A DNA stretch of 64,000 nucleotides from Jiangella gansuensis DSM 44835 (GCF_000515395.1 NZ_KI911782.1:721090-785089), one strand, 5' to 3'. Positions 6,925 through 15,038 are shown, counted from the first letter of the stretch. Notes: generated by a model from the sequence alone, not told the origin. Numbers and translations are program-made.

Positions 6925-7557
6925 GTGACGAGCGAGCCGAGCCGTCGGAAGGGCCGGCCGGCTGGGCGCGGGCGCGCGGGCCGGCGTCGCGGCGCGCCGG
7001 ACACTCGCGGCGAAATCCTGGCTGCCGCCCGTGCCCAGTTCGGCGAGCTCGGCTACGACGGTGCCACGGTCCGGGGCATCGCCGGTGCGGCGGGTGTCGA
7101 TCCGGCTCTCGTGCACCACTATTTCGGTGCCAAGGAGAAGCTCTTCCTGGCCGCCATGGAGATCCCGTTCGACCCGGCGATCATCAGCGAGCGCATCGCC
7201 GACGACTCCGTCGGCATGGGCATCGGCGAGCGGGCGATCCGCACCTTTCTCGGCGTCTGGGGCGATCCCGCCGCGCGGGCGCCCATTCTGGCGATGCTCC
7301 GCTCGGCGATGCGGCACGAGGCCGCGGCCACGCTGCTTCGTCAGTTCATCACCCGGGCCATCCTCGGCCGGGTGCTGGTGGCGTTCGACGGCATTCCCAG
7401 CGGGCCGCTGCGGGCCGAGGCGCTGGCGTCGCACCTGATCGGCCTGGCCATCGTCCGGTACGTGGTGAAGCTCGAGCCGATCGCGTCGGTGTCGGACGAG
7501 GAGCTCATCGCTCTGGTGGCCCCCGTGCTGCAGCAGTACTACGACGGCGCCTTCTGA
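6925..7557 (+). CDS. TetR/AcrR-family regulator (210 aa)
   Basis: The N-terminal helix-turn-helix is typical: TRGEILAAARAQFGELGYDG, then VRGIAGAAGVDPALVHHYFG and KEKLFLAAM, at about residues 25-70. The C-terminal half is an all-helical ligand domain of the kind seen in regulators of ABC-2 exporters. The GTG at 6925 is chosen because it gives a basic arm of normal length before the DNA-binding domain and lies just after operator 1. The ABC exporter genes follow 145 bases downstream on the same strand with a second copy of the operator, so this protein very probably represses itself and the exporter and is released by an exported compound. The ligand is unknown. Confidence 0.85.
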   Translation: MTSEPSRRKGRPAGRGRAGRRRGAPDTRGEILAAARAQFGELGYDGATVRGIAGAAGVDPALVHHYFGAKEKLFLAAMEIPFDPAIISERIADDSVGMGIGERAIRTFLGVWGDPAARAPILAMLRSAMRHEAAATLLRQFITRAILGRVLVAFDGIPSGPLRAEALASHLIGLAIVRYVVKLEPIASVSDEELIALVAPVLQQYYDGAF

Positions 7558-7581
7558 GGTTCCGCGCACCCCGTCGCCAGC

Positions 7582-7653
7582 GTTGATCTTGGAGTAACCG
7601 CGGAAACTTCGTCCGATTCGCCGGATTGATTCCGCGAATATTCCAAGATCAAC
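7582..7653. repeat. Long-range inverted repeat between TetR and ABC genes
   Basis: GTTGATCTTGGA (7582-7593) and TCCAAGATCAAC (7642-7653) are exact reverse complements. Inner segments GCGGAA and TTCCGC also pair, giving a 72-base stem-loop. It could terminate the tetR transcript or be a copy of a dispersed intergenic repeat. Confidence 0.55.
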
Positions 7654-7693
7654 GGGAGGGAGGGCGTTGACGGCTGCCTTGTGCATGCGCGAT

Positions 7694-7711
7694 ATTCAAC
7701 ACATGATGAAT
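7694..7711. promoter_or_regulatory. Candidate TetR operator 2, over the ABC gene start
   Basis: ATTCAACACATGATGAAT repeats the ATTCA-N8-TGAAT layout of operator 1 and covers the ATG ATG start codons at 7703 and 7706. With no ribosome-binding site upstream, the transcript may be leaderless and the operator would sit on the transcription start. Confidence 0.6.
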
Positions 7712-8461
7712 TACGCTTCGAACGCCGCCGCGCCACCGGCGGTGCGGATCCGTGGGCTGCGCGTGGTCCGCGGTGCCCGCACGGTGCTGGACGACTTCGG
7801 GCTGCAGGTCCGCCCCGGCACCCTGACGGGCCTGCTCGGGCCCTCGGGGTCAGGCAAATCGACGCTGATGCGCGCCATCGTCGGCGTGCAGAAGGTGGCC
7901 GGCGGGACCGTCGAGGTCCTCGGCCGCCAGGCCGGTACGCGGGAGCTACGCGACCGGGTCGCCTACGTCACCCAGGCTCCCAGCGTGTATGCCGACCTCA
8001 CCGTCCGGCAGAACCTGCGCTATTACGCCCGGGGGCTGGGGGCTCCGGCCGCGGACGTCGATCGCGCCGTCGACCAGGTCGACCTGGCCTCCCACGCCGA
8101 CCACCTGGTCGGCCGGCTCTCCGGTGGCCAGCGCTCGCGGGTGTCGCTGGCGACGGCCCTGCTGGGAGAGCCGGAGCTCCTAGTGCTCGACGAACCGACC
8201 GTGGGGCTCGACCCGGTGTTGCGGGTCCAGTTGTGGGAGCTGTTCCACCGCCTCGCCGCCGACGGCGCCACGCTGCTGGTGTCCAGCCACGTCATGGACG
8301 AGGCGGAACGCTGCGAGCGGCTCGTCATGCTGCGCGAGGGTGCGCTGTTGGCCGACGACACCCTGGCCGGCCTGCTGGCCCGCACCGGCGCGGCCGACGC
8401 CGAAGGTGCCTTCCTGGAGCTGATCGAGAAGGCGGAGACGACAGAGGAGAGCGGCCGATGA
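7703..8461 (+). CDS. ABC transporter ATP-binding subunit (252 aa)
   Basis: This is the nucleotide-binding subunit of an ABC-2 type exporter. Walker A is GPSGSGKST at about 46-54, the signature LSGGQRSRVSLA is near 148, Walker B is LLVLDEPTVGLDP, and the switch His lies in VSSHVMDEAERC, as in DrrA-like drug or lipid exporters. The tandem ATG at 7703/7706 is preferred; longer forms from 7685 or TTG 7667 would read across operator 2. The stop overlaps the permease start (ATGA), so the two subunits are made together. Substrate unknown; regulation by the upstream TetR protein is strongly suggested. Confidence 0.88.
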   Translation: MMNYASNAAAPPAVRIRGLRVVRGARTVLDDFGLQVRPGTLTGLLGPSGSGKSTLMRAIVGVQKVAGGTVEVLGRQAGTRELRDRVAYVTQAPSVYADLTVRQNLRYYARGLGAPAADVDRAVDQVDLASHADHLVGRLSGGQRSRVSLATALLGEPELLVLDEPTVGLDPVLRVQLWELFHRLAADGATLLVSSHVMDEAERCERLVMLREGALLADDTLAGLLARTGAADAEGAFLELIEKAETTEESGR

Positions 8462-9186
8462 GCCCGCGCATCACCGTGGCCACGGCCACCCGGGTGCTCC
8501 AGCAGTTGCGCCACGATCCGCGGACCATCGCGCTGATGCTCGTGGTCCCGAGCCTGCTCATGGCCCTGCTGTGGTGGATCTACGACGGCGGGCCGCTGTT
8601 CGACCGGATCGGGCCGGCGCTGCTGGCGATCTTCCCGTTCCTGGTCATGTTCCTCGTGACATCCATCGCGACCCTGCGCGAACGCACGTCCGGAACGCTG
8701 GAACGGCTGCTCTCCATGCCCACCGGCAAGCTGGACTTCCTGCTCGGGTACGCGCTGGCGTTCGGCACCGTCGCGCTGGTCCAGGCGATCGTCACGTCGT
8801 CGGTGGCGGTCGGCCTGCTGGACCTGCAGACCGCCGGCCCCACCTGGGTGCTGGTCGCGGTCGCGGTGTTCGACGCCCTCCTCGGCGTCGCGCTCGGCCT
8901 GTTCGTCAGCGCCTTCGCGTCGACGGAGTTCCAGGTGGTCCAGTTCATGCCGGCGCTGGTCCTGCCGCAGTTCCTGCTGTGCGGCCTGCTGGTGCCGCGC
9001 GACCAGCTGCCCGACGTCCTGGAGGTCGTCTCCGACGTGCTCCCACTGTCCTACGCGGTGGACGCGATGAACGAGGTGCAGGCGTACACCGACCCGGCCG
9101 TCTGGGCGCAGCTGGGCGTCGTGCTGGGCTTCTCGGTCGCGCTGCTCGCCCTCGGCGCCGCGACGCTGCGCCGCCGTACCGACTGA
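8458..9186 (+). CDS. ABC-2 type permease subunit (242 aa)
   Basis: An integral membrane partner of the preceding ATPase, with about six hydrophobic spans: ALMLVVPSLLMALLWWI, LLAIFPFLVMFLVTSIA, a span after LDFLLGYALAFG, two in the centre, and a last one before the C-terminal RRRTD. The motif TSGTLERLLSMP after the second span and GLLVPRDQLPDVLEVVSDVLPLSYAVDAM are conserved features of ABC-2 permeases of the DrrB type. The ATG overlaps the ATPase stop. It should form a homodimeric channel with two ATPase subunits. Confidence 0.85.
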   Translation: MSPRITVATATRVLQQLRHDPRTIALMLVVPSLLMALLWWIYDGGPLFDRIGPALLAIFPFLVMFLVTSIATLRERTSGTLERLLSMPTGKLDFLLGYALAFGTVALVQAIVTSSVAVGLLDLQTAGPTWVLVAVAVFDALLGVALGLFVSAFASTEFQVVQFMPALVLPQFLLCGLLVPRDQLPDVLEVVSDVLPLSYAVDAMNEVQAYTDPAVWAQLGVVLGFSVALLALGAATLRRRTD

Positions 9187-9284
9187 CGTCCGGGGTTCCG
9201 GCAAGGCGTGCCGTACCCTGGCGGAGTCCGTGCGGAGCGCAACTGTCGTCCCCGAGGCGACGGACGTGAGGAGAGGGCACCGAC

Positions 9285-10226
9285 GTGGCAGGATCCATGG
9301 TGCGGTCGGCGTTGCTGGGTGCGTCGCACAGCGACCGGTTGCGGCTCGCGGTGGAGCGGTTCCCACTGACCCGTAATCTGGTCGAGCGGTACGTGGCGGG
9401 CACCGAGCAGGCCGACGCGGTCCGCGTCGCCGGTGACCTCGTCGACGACGGGCTGACGGTGACCATCGACCATCTCGGCGAGGACACCCTCGACCGGTCG
9501 CAGGCCACGGCGGTCGCGCAGGCCTACGTGTCGCTGCTCGAGGCGGTGCAGAAGAACGAGTTCGGCGCGGACGTCGAGGTGTCGGTCAAGCTGTCAGCGG
9601 TCGGGCAGGCACTGCCCGGCGACGGCGAGGCCATCGCTCTGGACAACGCACGGCAGATCTGCCAGGCCGCGGCCGACGCCGGCACCACGGTGACCCTCGA
9701 CATGGAGAATCACACCACCACCGACTCCACCCTCGGCATCCTGCGCGAGCTGCGGCAGGACTTCCCGAGCACGGGCGCGGTACTGCAGGCGTACCTCAGG
9801 CGCACCGAGGCCGACTGCCGCGACCTGGCGCACGAGGGCTCGCGGGTGCGGCTGTGCAAGGGCGCCTACAACGAGCCCGAGAGCGTGGCCTTCCAGGACC
9901 GCGGCGAGGTCGACCGGTCCTACGTGCGCTGCATGAAGGTGCTGTTCGGCGGCGAGGGCTACCCGATGATCGCCACCCACGACCCCCGGCTGGTCGAGAT
10001 CGCCGGGTCGCTGGCCGCCCGCCACCGCCGGGAACAGGGCAGCTACGAGTACCAGATGCTCTACGGCATCCGGCCGCGCGAGCAGCGCCGGCTGGTCCGC
10101 GCCGGCGAGAAGGTCCGCGTGTACGTCCCCTACGGCCAGGAGTGGTACGGCTACCTCGTCCGGCGGCTGGCGGAGAAACCGGCCAACCTGGCGTTCTTCC
10201 TTCGATCGGTGGCGAGCAAGAAATGA
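9285..10226 (+). CDS. Proline dehydrogenase (313 aa)
   Basis: A monofunctional FAD enzyme oxidising proline to pyrroline-5-carboxylate, the first step of proline breakdown. Seen: a TIM-barrel with VSVKLSAVG, TVTLDMENHTTTDSTL, LQAYLRRTEADC, VRLCKGAYNEPE, MIATHDPRLVEIA and the C-terminal substrate helix YGYLVRRLAEKPANLAFFLRS, whose paired arginines bind the proline carboxylate in this family. Length is normal for the short actinobacterial type. The GTG at 9285 follows GGAGAGGG. Its stop overlaps the start of proC, so an enzyme that consumes proline and one that makes it are co-translated. Confidence 0.88.
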   Translation: MAGSMVRSALLGASHSDRLRLAVERFPLTRNLVERYVAGTEQADAVRVAGDLVDDGLTVTIDHLGEDTLDRSQATAVAQAYVSLLEAVQKNEFGADVEVSVKLSAVGQALPGDGEAIALDNARQICQAAADAGTTVTLDMENHTTTDSTLGILRELRQDFPSTGAVLQAYLRRTEADCRDLAHEGSRVRLCKGAYNEPESVAFQDRGEVDRSYVRCMKVLFGGEGYPMIATHDPRLVEIAGSLAARHRREQGSYEYQMLYGIRPREQRRLVRAGEKVRVYVPYGQEWYGYLVRRLAEKPANLAFFLRSVASKK

Positions 10227-11029
10227 CGACTGCGATCCTCGGGGCCGGAGTCATGGGCGAGGCCCTGCTGTCCGGCCTGGTGCAGGCCGGGCGGCAGGTC
10301 TCCGAACTCCTGGTCACCGACCGGCGGCCGGAGCGCGCGGCCGAGCTGACCGAGCGGTACGGCGTCGAGGTGGTCACCAACCCCACCGCGGTGAAGCGCG
10401 CCGACACCGTCGTCATCGTGGTGAAGCCGCAGGACATGGGTTCCCTGCTGGACGAGGTCGCCGAGGCTGCCCGGCCCGGTCAGCTGTTCGTGTCGCTGGC
10501 AGCCGGCATCACCACCGCCTACATCGAGTCCCGGCTGCCCAGCGGAGTGGCCGTCGTCCGGGTGATGCCCAACACCCCGGCGCTGGTCGACGAGGGCATG
10601 GCGGCCATCTCCGCCGGCTCCCACTGCGACGAGGCCCACCTCCGCGAGGCCGAGGACCTCATGCGCTCCACCGGCAAGGTGCTACGGGTGCCGGAGAAGC
10701 AGCAGGATGCCGTCACAGCGATCTCCGGCTCCGGTCCGGCGTACGTCTTCTACGTCGTCGAGGCGATGATCGAGGCCGGCGTGCACATGGGCCTGCCACG
10801 GGCCACCGCGACCGAGTTCGTCGTGCAGACGCTGGTCGGCTCGGCCAAACTGCTGCGCGAGACCGGTGAACACCCGACCGTCCTGCGGGAGCGGGTGACG
10901 TCGCCGGGCGGCACCACGGCGGCGGCGCTGCGGCTGCTGGAAGAGGGCCGCGTGCGGGCGGACTTCCTGGCCGCGATGGAGGCCGCGAGGGATCGCTCGC
11001 GCGAACTGTCCTCGGGCGAGCCCGTGTGA
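10223..11029 (+). CDS. proC: Pyrroline-5-carboxylate reductase (268 aa)
   Basis: It reduces pyrroline-5-carboxylate to proline with NAD(P)H, the last step of proline synthesis. The Rossmann signature is AILGAGVMGEALLSGL at the N-terminus, followed by VVIVVKPQDM and VRVMPNTPALVDEGMAAIS. The C-terminal dimer and active-site helix has DAVTAISGSGPAYVFYVVEAM and VTSPGGTTAAALRLLEEG, the P5CR signature. Length matches the family. The ATG lies inside the stop of proline dehydrogenase (ATGA). Confidence 0.93.
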   Translation: MTTAILGAGVMGEALLSGLVQAGRQVSELLVTDRRPERAAELTERYGVEVVTNPTAVKRADTVVIVVKPQDMGSLLDEVAEAARPGQLFVSLAAGITTAYIESRLPSGVAVVRVMPNTPALVDEGMAAISAGSHCDEAHLREAEDLMRSTGKVLRVPEKQQDAVTAISGSGPAYVFYVVEAMIEAGVHMGLPRATATEFVVQTLVGSAKLLRETGEHPTVLRERVTSPGGTTAAALRLLEEGRVRADFLAAMEAARDRSRELSSGEPV

Positions 11030-11036
11030 CGTCACC

Positions 11037-12212
11037 ATGACGCACGCCGTGCACGTCGCCTGGGACGAGTCGCTGACCAGCTACGACTTCGGGGACGGAC
11101 ATCCGCTGAACCCGTTGCGAGTCGACCTGACCATCCGGCTCGCGCGCGAGCTGGGTGTGCTGGACCGCCCAGGTGTGCACGTCGCCGCGCCGCAGCCGGC
11201 CGACGACGCCAGCCTCCGCACGGTGCACACGTCCGACTACATCGCGGCGGTGCGCGCGGCCGAACCGCACACCGTCGACGTCGCGCACGGGCTCGGCACC
11301 ACGGACGACCCCTGCTTCGCCGGCATGCACGACGCCAGTGCGCTGGTGGCGGGCGGCACCATCGAGGCGGCGCGGGCAGTGTGGTCCGGCACGGCCAGCC
11401 ACGGCGTGAACGTGGCCGGTGGCCTGCACCACGCCATGCCGTCCGCTGCGTCCGGGTTCTGCGTCTACAACGACCCGGCGCTGGGCATCCGGGCGCTGCT
11501 CGATGCCGGCGCCGAGCGGGTCGCGTACGTCGACGTGGACGTCCACCACGGTGACGGCGTCCAGGCGGTGTTCTACGACGACCCCCGGGTGCTGACCATC
11601 AGCCTGCACGAGTCACCGCGGACGCTGTTCCCGGGCACCGGCTACCCGGAGGAGACCGGCGGTCCGGGCGCGGAGGGCAGTGCCGTGAACGTCGCGCTGC
11701 CGCCCGGCACCACCGACCGGGGCTGGCTGCGTGCCTTCCACGCCGTCGTGCCGCCGCTGCTGCGTACGTGGCGTCCGCAGATCCTCGTCACGCAGCACGG
11801 CTGCGACAGCCACGTCGAGGACCCGCTGGCGCATCTCGCCCTCACTGTCGACGGGCAGCGCGAGTCGTACCGGCTGCTGCACGAGCTGGCGCACGAGCTG
11901 TGCGACGGGCGCTGGGTCGCCACCGGTGGCGGCGGCTACGCGCTCATCGAGGTGGTGCCTCGGGCATGGACCCACCTGCTGGCCATCGCCGCGGAGAGCC
12001 CGATCGACCCGGCGACGGCCACCCCGCAGGCCTGGCGCGACCACGTCATGGCCCGCTACGCCCGCCGCGCCCCGTCGCGGATGACCGACGGCGCGGAGCT
12101 GTCGTTCCCCGACTGGTCGGACGGATACGACCCCGCCGACTGGCTGGACAAGGCCGTCGTCGCCACCCGCACCGCCGTCTTCCCCCTGCACGGCATCGAC
12201 CCGTCCTTCTGA
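11037..12212 (+). CDS. acuC: AcuC-type histone-deacetylase-fold deacetylase (391 aa)
   Basis: A zinc-dependent class I HDAC-like hydrolase. In Bacillus and actinobacteria AcuC removes acetyl groups from lysines such as that of acetyl-CoA synthetase. The catalytic features are present: the His pair region GGLHHAMPSAASGFCVYND, the metal ligands in VAYVDVDVHHGDGVQAVFYDD, LTISLHESP, ILVTQHGCDSHVEDPLAHL and TGGGGYA. Length is as expected. It begins 7 bases after proC and probably shares its transcript. The true substrate is not shown by the sequence. Confidence 0.85.
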   Translation: MTHAVHVAWDESLTSYDFGDGHPLNPLRVDLTIRLARELGVLDRPGVHVAAPQPADDASLRTVHTSDYIAAVRAAEPHTVDVAHGLGTTDDPCFAGMHDASALVAGGTIEAARAVWSGTASHGVNVAGGLHHAMPSAASGFCVYNDPALGIRALLDAGAERVAYVDVDVHHGDGVQAVFYDDPRVLTISLHESPRTLFPGTGYPEETGGPGAEGSAVNVALPPGTTDRGWLRAFHAVVPPLLRTWRPQILVTQHGCDSHVEDPLAHLALTVDGQRESYRLLHELAHELCDGRWVATGGGGYALIEVVPRAWTHLLAIAAESPIDPATATPQAWRDHVMARYARRAPSRMTDGAELSFPDWSDGYDPADWLDKAVVATRTAVFPLHGIDPSF

Positions 12213-12547
12213 ACCGGCGGGCGGGCCTGAGCCGGGCGAGACCGCCGCGCCGTGGCGCCGCCGCCAAGCAAGCCGTCGGGTGAGGGATGCCGGCCAGGGG
12301 TTCGGTCGGGCATCGGGGGTGAGGGACGAGCCCCCGCGGGCGGGGACGGCATTCCTCACCCGACGGCGCAACCAGCGGCACCACGAGCGACCAAACATCA
12401 CGAGAACGGATCAATCCGGGCGGGCGGCGAGTTCACTTCCCCATCCCCCTTTCCCATCCGTCACATCCGCCACTACCATCGAGGTCAGTAGCGATGCCGA
12501 CCACGCGCGCCCGACCAATGGCGACGCCGGCACGTCGTGGAGGGGCG
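12213..12547. other. Intergenic region holding a large inverted repeat
   Basis: No coding frame is credible in these 335 bases. They contain the 94-base inverted-repeat element at 12273-12366 and should contain the promoter of the small DNA-binding protein gene, though no clear -35/-10 pair is seen. Confidence 0.5.
12273..12366. repeat. 94-bp element with 20-bp inverted ends
   Basis: CCGTCGGGTGAGGGATGCCG (12273-12292) and CGGCATTCCTCACCCGACGG (12347-12366) are reverse complements at 19 of 20 positions. Inside, a second hairpin pairs GGGGG with CCCCC. It could end acuC transcription, or be a short repeat element of the REP or MITE kind. Confidence 0.6.
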
Positions 12548-12766
12548 ATGACGACCAACGGACCGGAAGCACCACTCGGAGAGGTGCGCTTCCTCACCGT
12601 CGCCGAGGTGGCGACGGCCATGAGGGTGTCGAAGATGACGGTGTATCGCCTGGTCCATGCCGGCACGTTGCCCGCGGTCCAGGTGGGCCGGTCCTTCCGC
12701 ATCCCCGAGAGCGCGGTGCACGAGTACCTGCGCGAGTCGTATGTGCGGGGCATGCAGGCCGGCTGA
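12548..12766 (+). CDS. Small BldC/excisionase-like helix-turn-helix protein (72 aa)
   Basis: A one-domain MerR-type winged helix: RFLTVAEVATAMRVSKMTVYRLVHAG, then LPAVQVGRSFRIPESAVHEYLRESYV. This is the fold of BldC and phage excisionases, which bind DNA cooperatively. The ATG at 12548 is chosen for its ribosome-binding site (GGAGGGG); a longer form from 12494 would add a poorly conserved basic stretch. Its place directly before the bS22 gene is a conserved actinobacterial arrangement, so it is a chromosomal regulator and not a stray excisionase. Targets unknown. Confidence 0.8.
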   Translation: MTTNGPEAPLGEVRFLTVAEVATAMRVSKMTVYRLVHAGTLPAVQVGRSFRIPESAVHEYLRESYVRGMQAG

Positions 12767-12917
12767 AACATCACGATTGGACGACGCACCGGACCTGCCG
12801 GGTACTCTTACGCCAGTGCGCGCGCCCGTCGTGCGTGGCAGGTACCAGTCCGCGGGCCACGTCAACGGCCGGCGAGTGGACAACCGACTGACCGTTATTG
12901 ACGAGTGAGGGTGCCCT

Positions 12918-13019
12918 GTGGGCTCTGTGATCAAGAAGCGCCGTAAGCGGATGGCGAAGAAGAAGCACCGTAAGCTCCTGCGCCGCACGCGAGTGCAGCG
13001 TCGCCGCATGGGCAAGTAA
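12918..13019 (+). CDS. 30S ribosomal protein bS22 (AURKAIP1/COX24 domain, 33 aa)
   Basis: A 33-residue, extremely basic peptide: [20 protein letters not shown] followed by [13 protein letters not shown]. It closely matches from memory the small protein found in mycobacterial 30S subunits and named bS22, which sits near the decoding region. The GTG start has a GAGGG ribosome-binding site at a normal distance. The product is too short for most gene finders. The order helix-turn-helix gene, bS22, epimerase is conserved in actinobacteria. Confidence 0.88.
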   Translation: MGSVIKKRRKRMAKKKHRKLLRRTRVQRRRMGK

Positions 13020-13029
13020 GCAGCTACAC

Positions 13030-13046
13030 GCGGGCTTCGTGCCCGC
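13030..13046 (+). terminator. Hairpin after the bS22 gene
   Basis: GCGGGC (13030-13035) pairs with GCCCGC (13041-13046) over TTCGT, starting 10 bases after the stop codon. There is no U-run, as is common for actinobacterial terminators. Confidence 0.5.
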
Positions 13047-13082
13047 ACTCGGGGGAGTACGCGCGGCGGAGAGCGGGGCACG

Positions 13083-14117
13083 GTGTCCAGGGTCGTGATG
13101 GTCGTCGGGGTAGCCCGGTACCTGGGCGCCCGGCTGGCCGAGCTGCTCTCCGCCGATCCCGAGGTCGAGCGGGTCGTCGGCGTCGACGTCGTCGAGCCGG
13201 CCGAGAGCATCGGGTCCGCCGAGTTCGTGCGCGCCGACATCCGCACGTCCGACATCGGCCGCGCCATCCGGCGGACCGCGCCGGACACCGTCGTCCACAT
13301 GAACATCCTGGCCACCCGGGCCGACGCCGGTGGCCGGGCGCCGCAGAAAGAGATCAACGTCATCGGCACCATGCAGCTGCTGGCCGCCTGCCAGCGCTCG
13401 GAGTCGGTGCGCAAGGTCGTGGTGAAGTCGTCCACGGCGGTGTACGGCGCCGGGCCGAACGCGCCGGCGCTGTTCTCCGAGGACATGGTGCCCGGGGTGT
13501 CCGTGCGGGGCGGCTACGAGAAGGACGCCGGTGAGGTCGAGGCGTACGTGCGCGGGTTCTCCCGTCGCCGTCCCGACGTCGACGTCACCATCCTGCGCTT
13601 CGCCAACGTGCTCGGCCCGACCATCCGCACGGCGCTGTCGGAGTACTTCGTGTTGCCCGTCGTGCCGGTGGCGCTTGGCCGCGATCCGCGGTTCCAGCTG
13701 GTGCACGAGCGGGACTGTCTCGACGCGCTGCGGCTGGCCACGGTCGCCGAGCGCCCCGGCATCTTCAACGTCGCCGGTGACGGCTTCCTGGTGCTGAGCC
13801 AGGCGCTGCGCCGCGCGGGCCGGCCGGCGCTGCCGCTGCCTACCCTCGGCACCCCGCTGGTCGGCGGGATGCTGCGGCGCACCGGGGTGGCCGACATGGA
13901 CGCGGCCATGGTGAGGTTCCTCACGCACGGCCGTGGCGTGGACACCGGCCGGATGCGTGCCAGGCTCGGCTTCGAGCCGGCGTACAGCACTCTCGCGACG
14001 TTCGACGCGTTCGCCGCCGCGCGCGCCCAGGGCGGGCTGCTCGACCGCGACCGGGTGCGCACCGTCGAGCAGACGGTGCGCGGCGTGCTCACCGGGGAGG
14101 CCGGCCATGGCCGATGA
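13083..14117 (+). CDS. NAD-dependent epimerase/dehydratase family protein (344 aa)
   Basis: An extended short-chain dehydrogenase fold acting on a nucleotide sugar or similar substrate. The N-terminal dinucleotide loop is unusual: GVARYLG near residues 9-15 in place of GxTGxxG, which seems usual for this actinobacterial subgroup. Further landmarks are VDVVEPAE after the second strand, VVHMNILATRAD, VVVKSSTAVYG and ILRFANVLGP. The catalytic Tyr of YxxxK is not obvious; YEKDAGEVEAY stands in that region. It overlaps the acyltransferase gene by 11 bases, and the conserved pair suggests a joint role in envelope lipid or glycolipid metabolism. Confidence 0.8.
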   Translation: MSRVVMVVGVARYLGARLAELLSADPEVERVVGVDVVEPAESIGSAEFVRADIRTSDIGRAIRRTAPDTVVHMNILATRADAGGRAPQKEINVIGTMQLLAACQRSESVRKVVVKSSTAVYGAGPNAPALFSEDMVPGVSVRGGYEKDAGEVEAYVRGFSRRRPDVDVTILRFANVLGPTIRTALSEYFVLPVVPVALGRDPRFQLVHERDCLDALRLATVAERPGIFNVAGDGFLVLSQALRRAGRPALPLPTLGTPLVGGMLRRTGVADMDAAMVRFLTHGRGVDTGRMRARLGFEPAYSTLATFDAFAAARAQGGLLDRDRVRTVEQTVRGVLTGEAGHGR

Positions 14118-15024
14118 CCCCCAACTGACCGGCGCGGTCGACCGCGTCGCCACCTCCATCGGCCGGGTGCTGCGTGACCGACTCGGCGTCGATGCCGGCC
14201 AGCTCGACAAGCTGGTCGATTTCGTCGGCCGCCGGCTCACCGGTGACTTCGAGGTCGACGCCTTCGGTTTCGACGAGGAACTGACCGAGACGGTCCTGCT
14301 GCCGGTGCTGCGGCCGCTGTACCGGCACTGGTTCCGGGTCGACGTGCGCGGCATCGAGAACATCCCGGATGCCGGCTCCGCGCTGGTGGCCGCCAACCAC
14401 TCCGGCACCGTCCCGCTGGACTCGCTGATGACCCAGCTGGCCGTCCACGACGAGCATCCCCGGCACCGTCATCTGCGCACGCTCGGAGCCACGCTGGTGT
14501 TCCAGCTTCCGGTCGTCTCCGACCTGGCGCGAAAGGGCGGCTCCACCCTGGCCTGCAACGAGGACGTCGAGGCGCTGCTGGCCGCCGGTGAGCTGGTGGG
14601 GGTCTGGCCGGAGGGGTTCAAGGGCGTCGGCAAGCCGTTCTCGGAGCGGTACAAGTTGCAGCGGTTCGGCCGCGGCGGCTTCGTCTCGGCGGCGCTTCGC
14701 ACCGGAACGCCGATCGTGCCGTGCTCCATCGTCGGGGCCGAGGAGATCTACCCGATGATCGGCAACGCCGACTATCTGGCCCGGTTACTGGGGCTGCCGT
14801 ACTTCCCGGTCACGCCGACGTTCCCGTGGCTCGGGCCGCTCGGGCTGGTGCCGTTGCCGTCGAAGTGGATCATCGAGTTCGGCGAGCCCATCCGCACCGA
14901 CGAGTACCCGCCCGGTGCCGCCGACGACCCCATGGTGGTCTTCGAGCTCACCGACCAGGTGCGCGACACCATCCAGCGCACGCTCACCGAGCTGCGCGAG
15001 CTGCGCGGCCCCGCCTTCGGCTGA
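14107..15024 (+). CDS. PlsC-type lysophospholipid acyltransferase (305 aa)
   Basis: A 1-acylglycerol-phosphate O-acyltransferase-like enzyme that should move an acyl group to a lysolipid at the inner membrane face. The acyltransferase blocks are seen as VAANHSGTVPLDSLM, VWPEGFKGVGKPFSERYKL, and TPIVPCSIVGAEEIYP. The catalytic His and Asp are spaced HX6D and not the classical HX4D, as I recall for this actinobacterial branch. The first 75 residues form an extra helical region. ATG 14107 lies inside the end of the epimerase gene. Confidence 0.82.
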   Translation: MADDPQLTGAVDRVATSIGRVLRDRLGVDAGQLDKLVDFVGRRLTGDFEVDAFGFDEELTETVLLPVLRPLYRHWFRVDVRGIENIPDAGSALVAANHSGTVPLDSLMTQLAVHDEHPRHRHLRTLGATLVFQLPVVSDLARKGGSTLACNEDVEALLAAGELVGVWPEGFKGVGKPFSERYKLQRFGRGGFVSAALRTGTPIVPCSIVGAEEIYPMIGNADYLARLLGLPYFPVTPTFPWLGPLGLVPLPSKWIIEFGEPIRTDEYPPGAADDPMVVFELTDQVRDTIQRTLTELRELRGPAFG

Positions 15025-15038
15025 CCTCGGCGGCCGGC

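Noticed and set aside
8023-9366. Long minus-strand open frame opposite the ABC transporter genes
   Set aside because: Low-complexity Arg/Gln/Asp composition and no start signal; the plus-strand genes are well supported.
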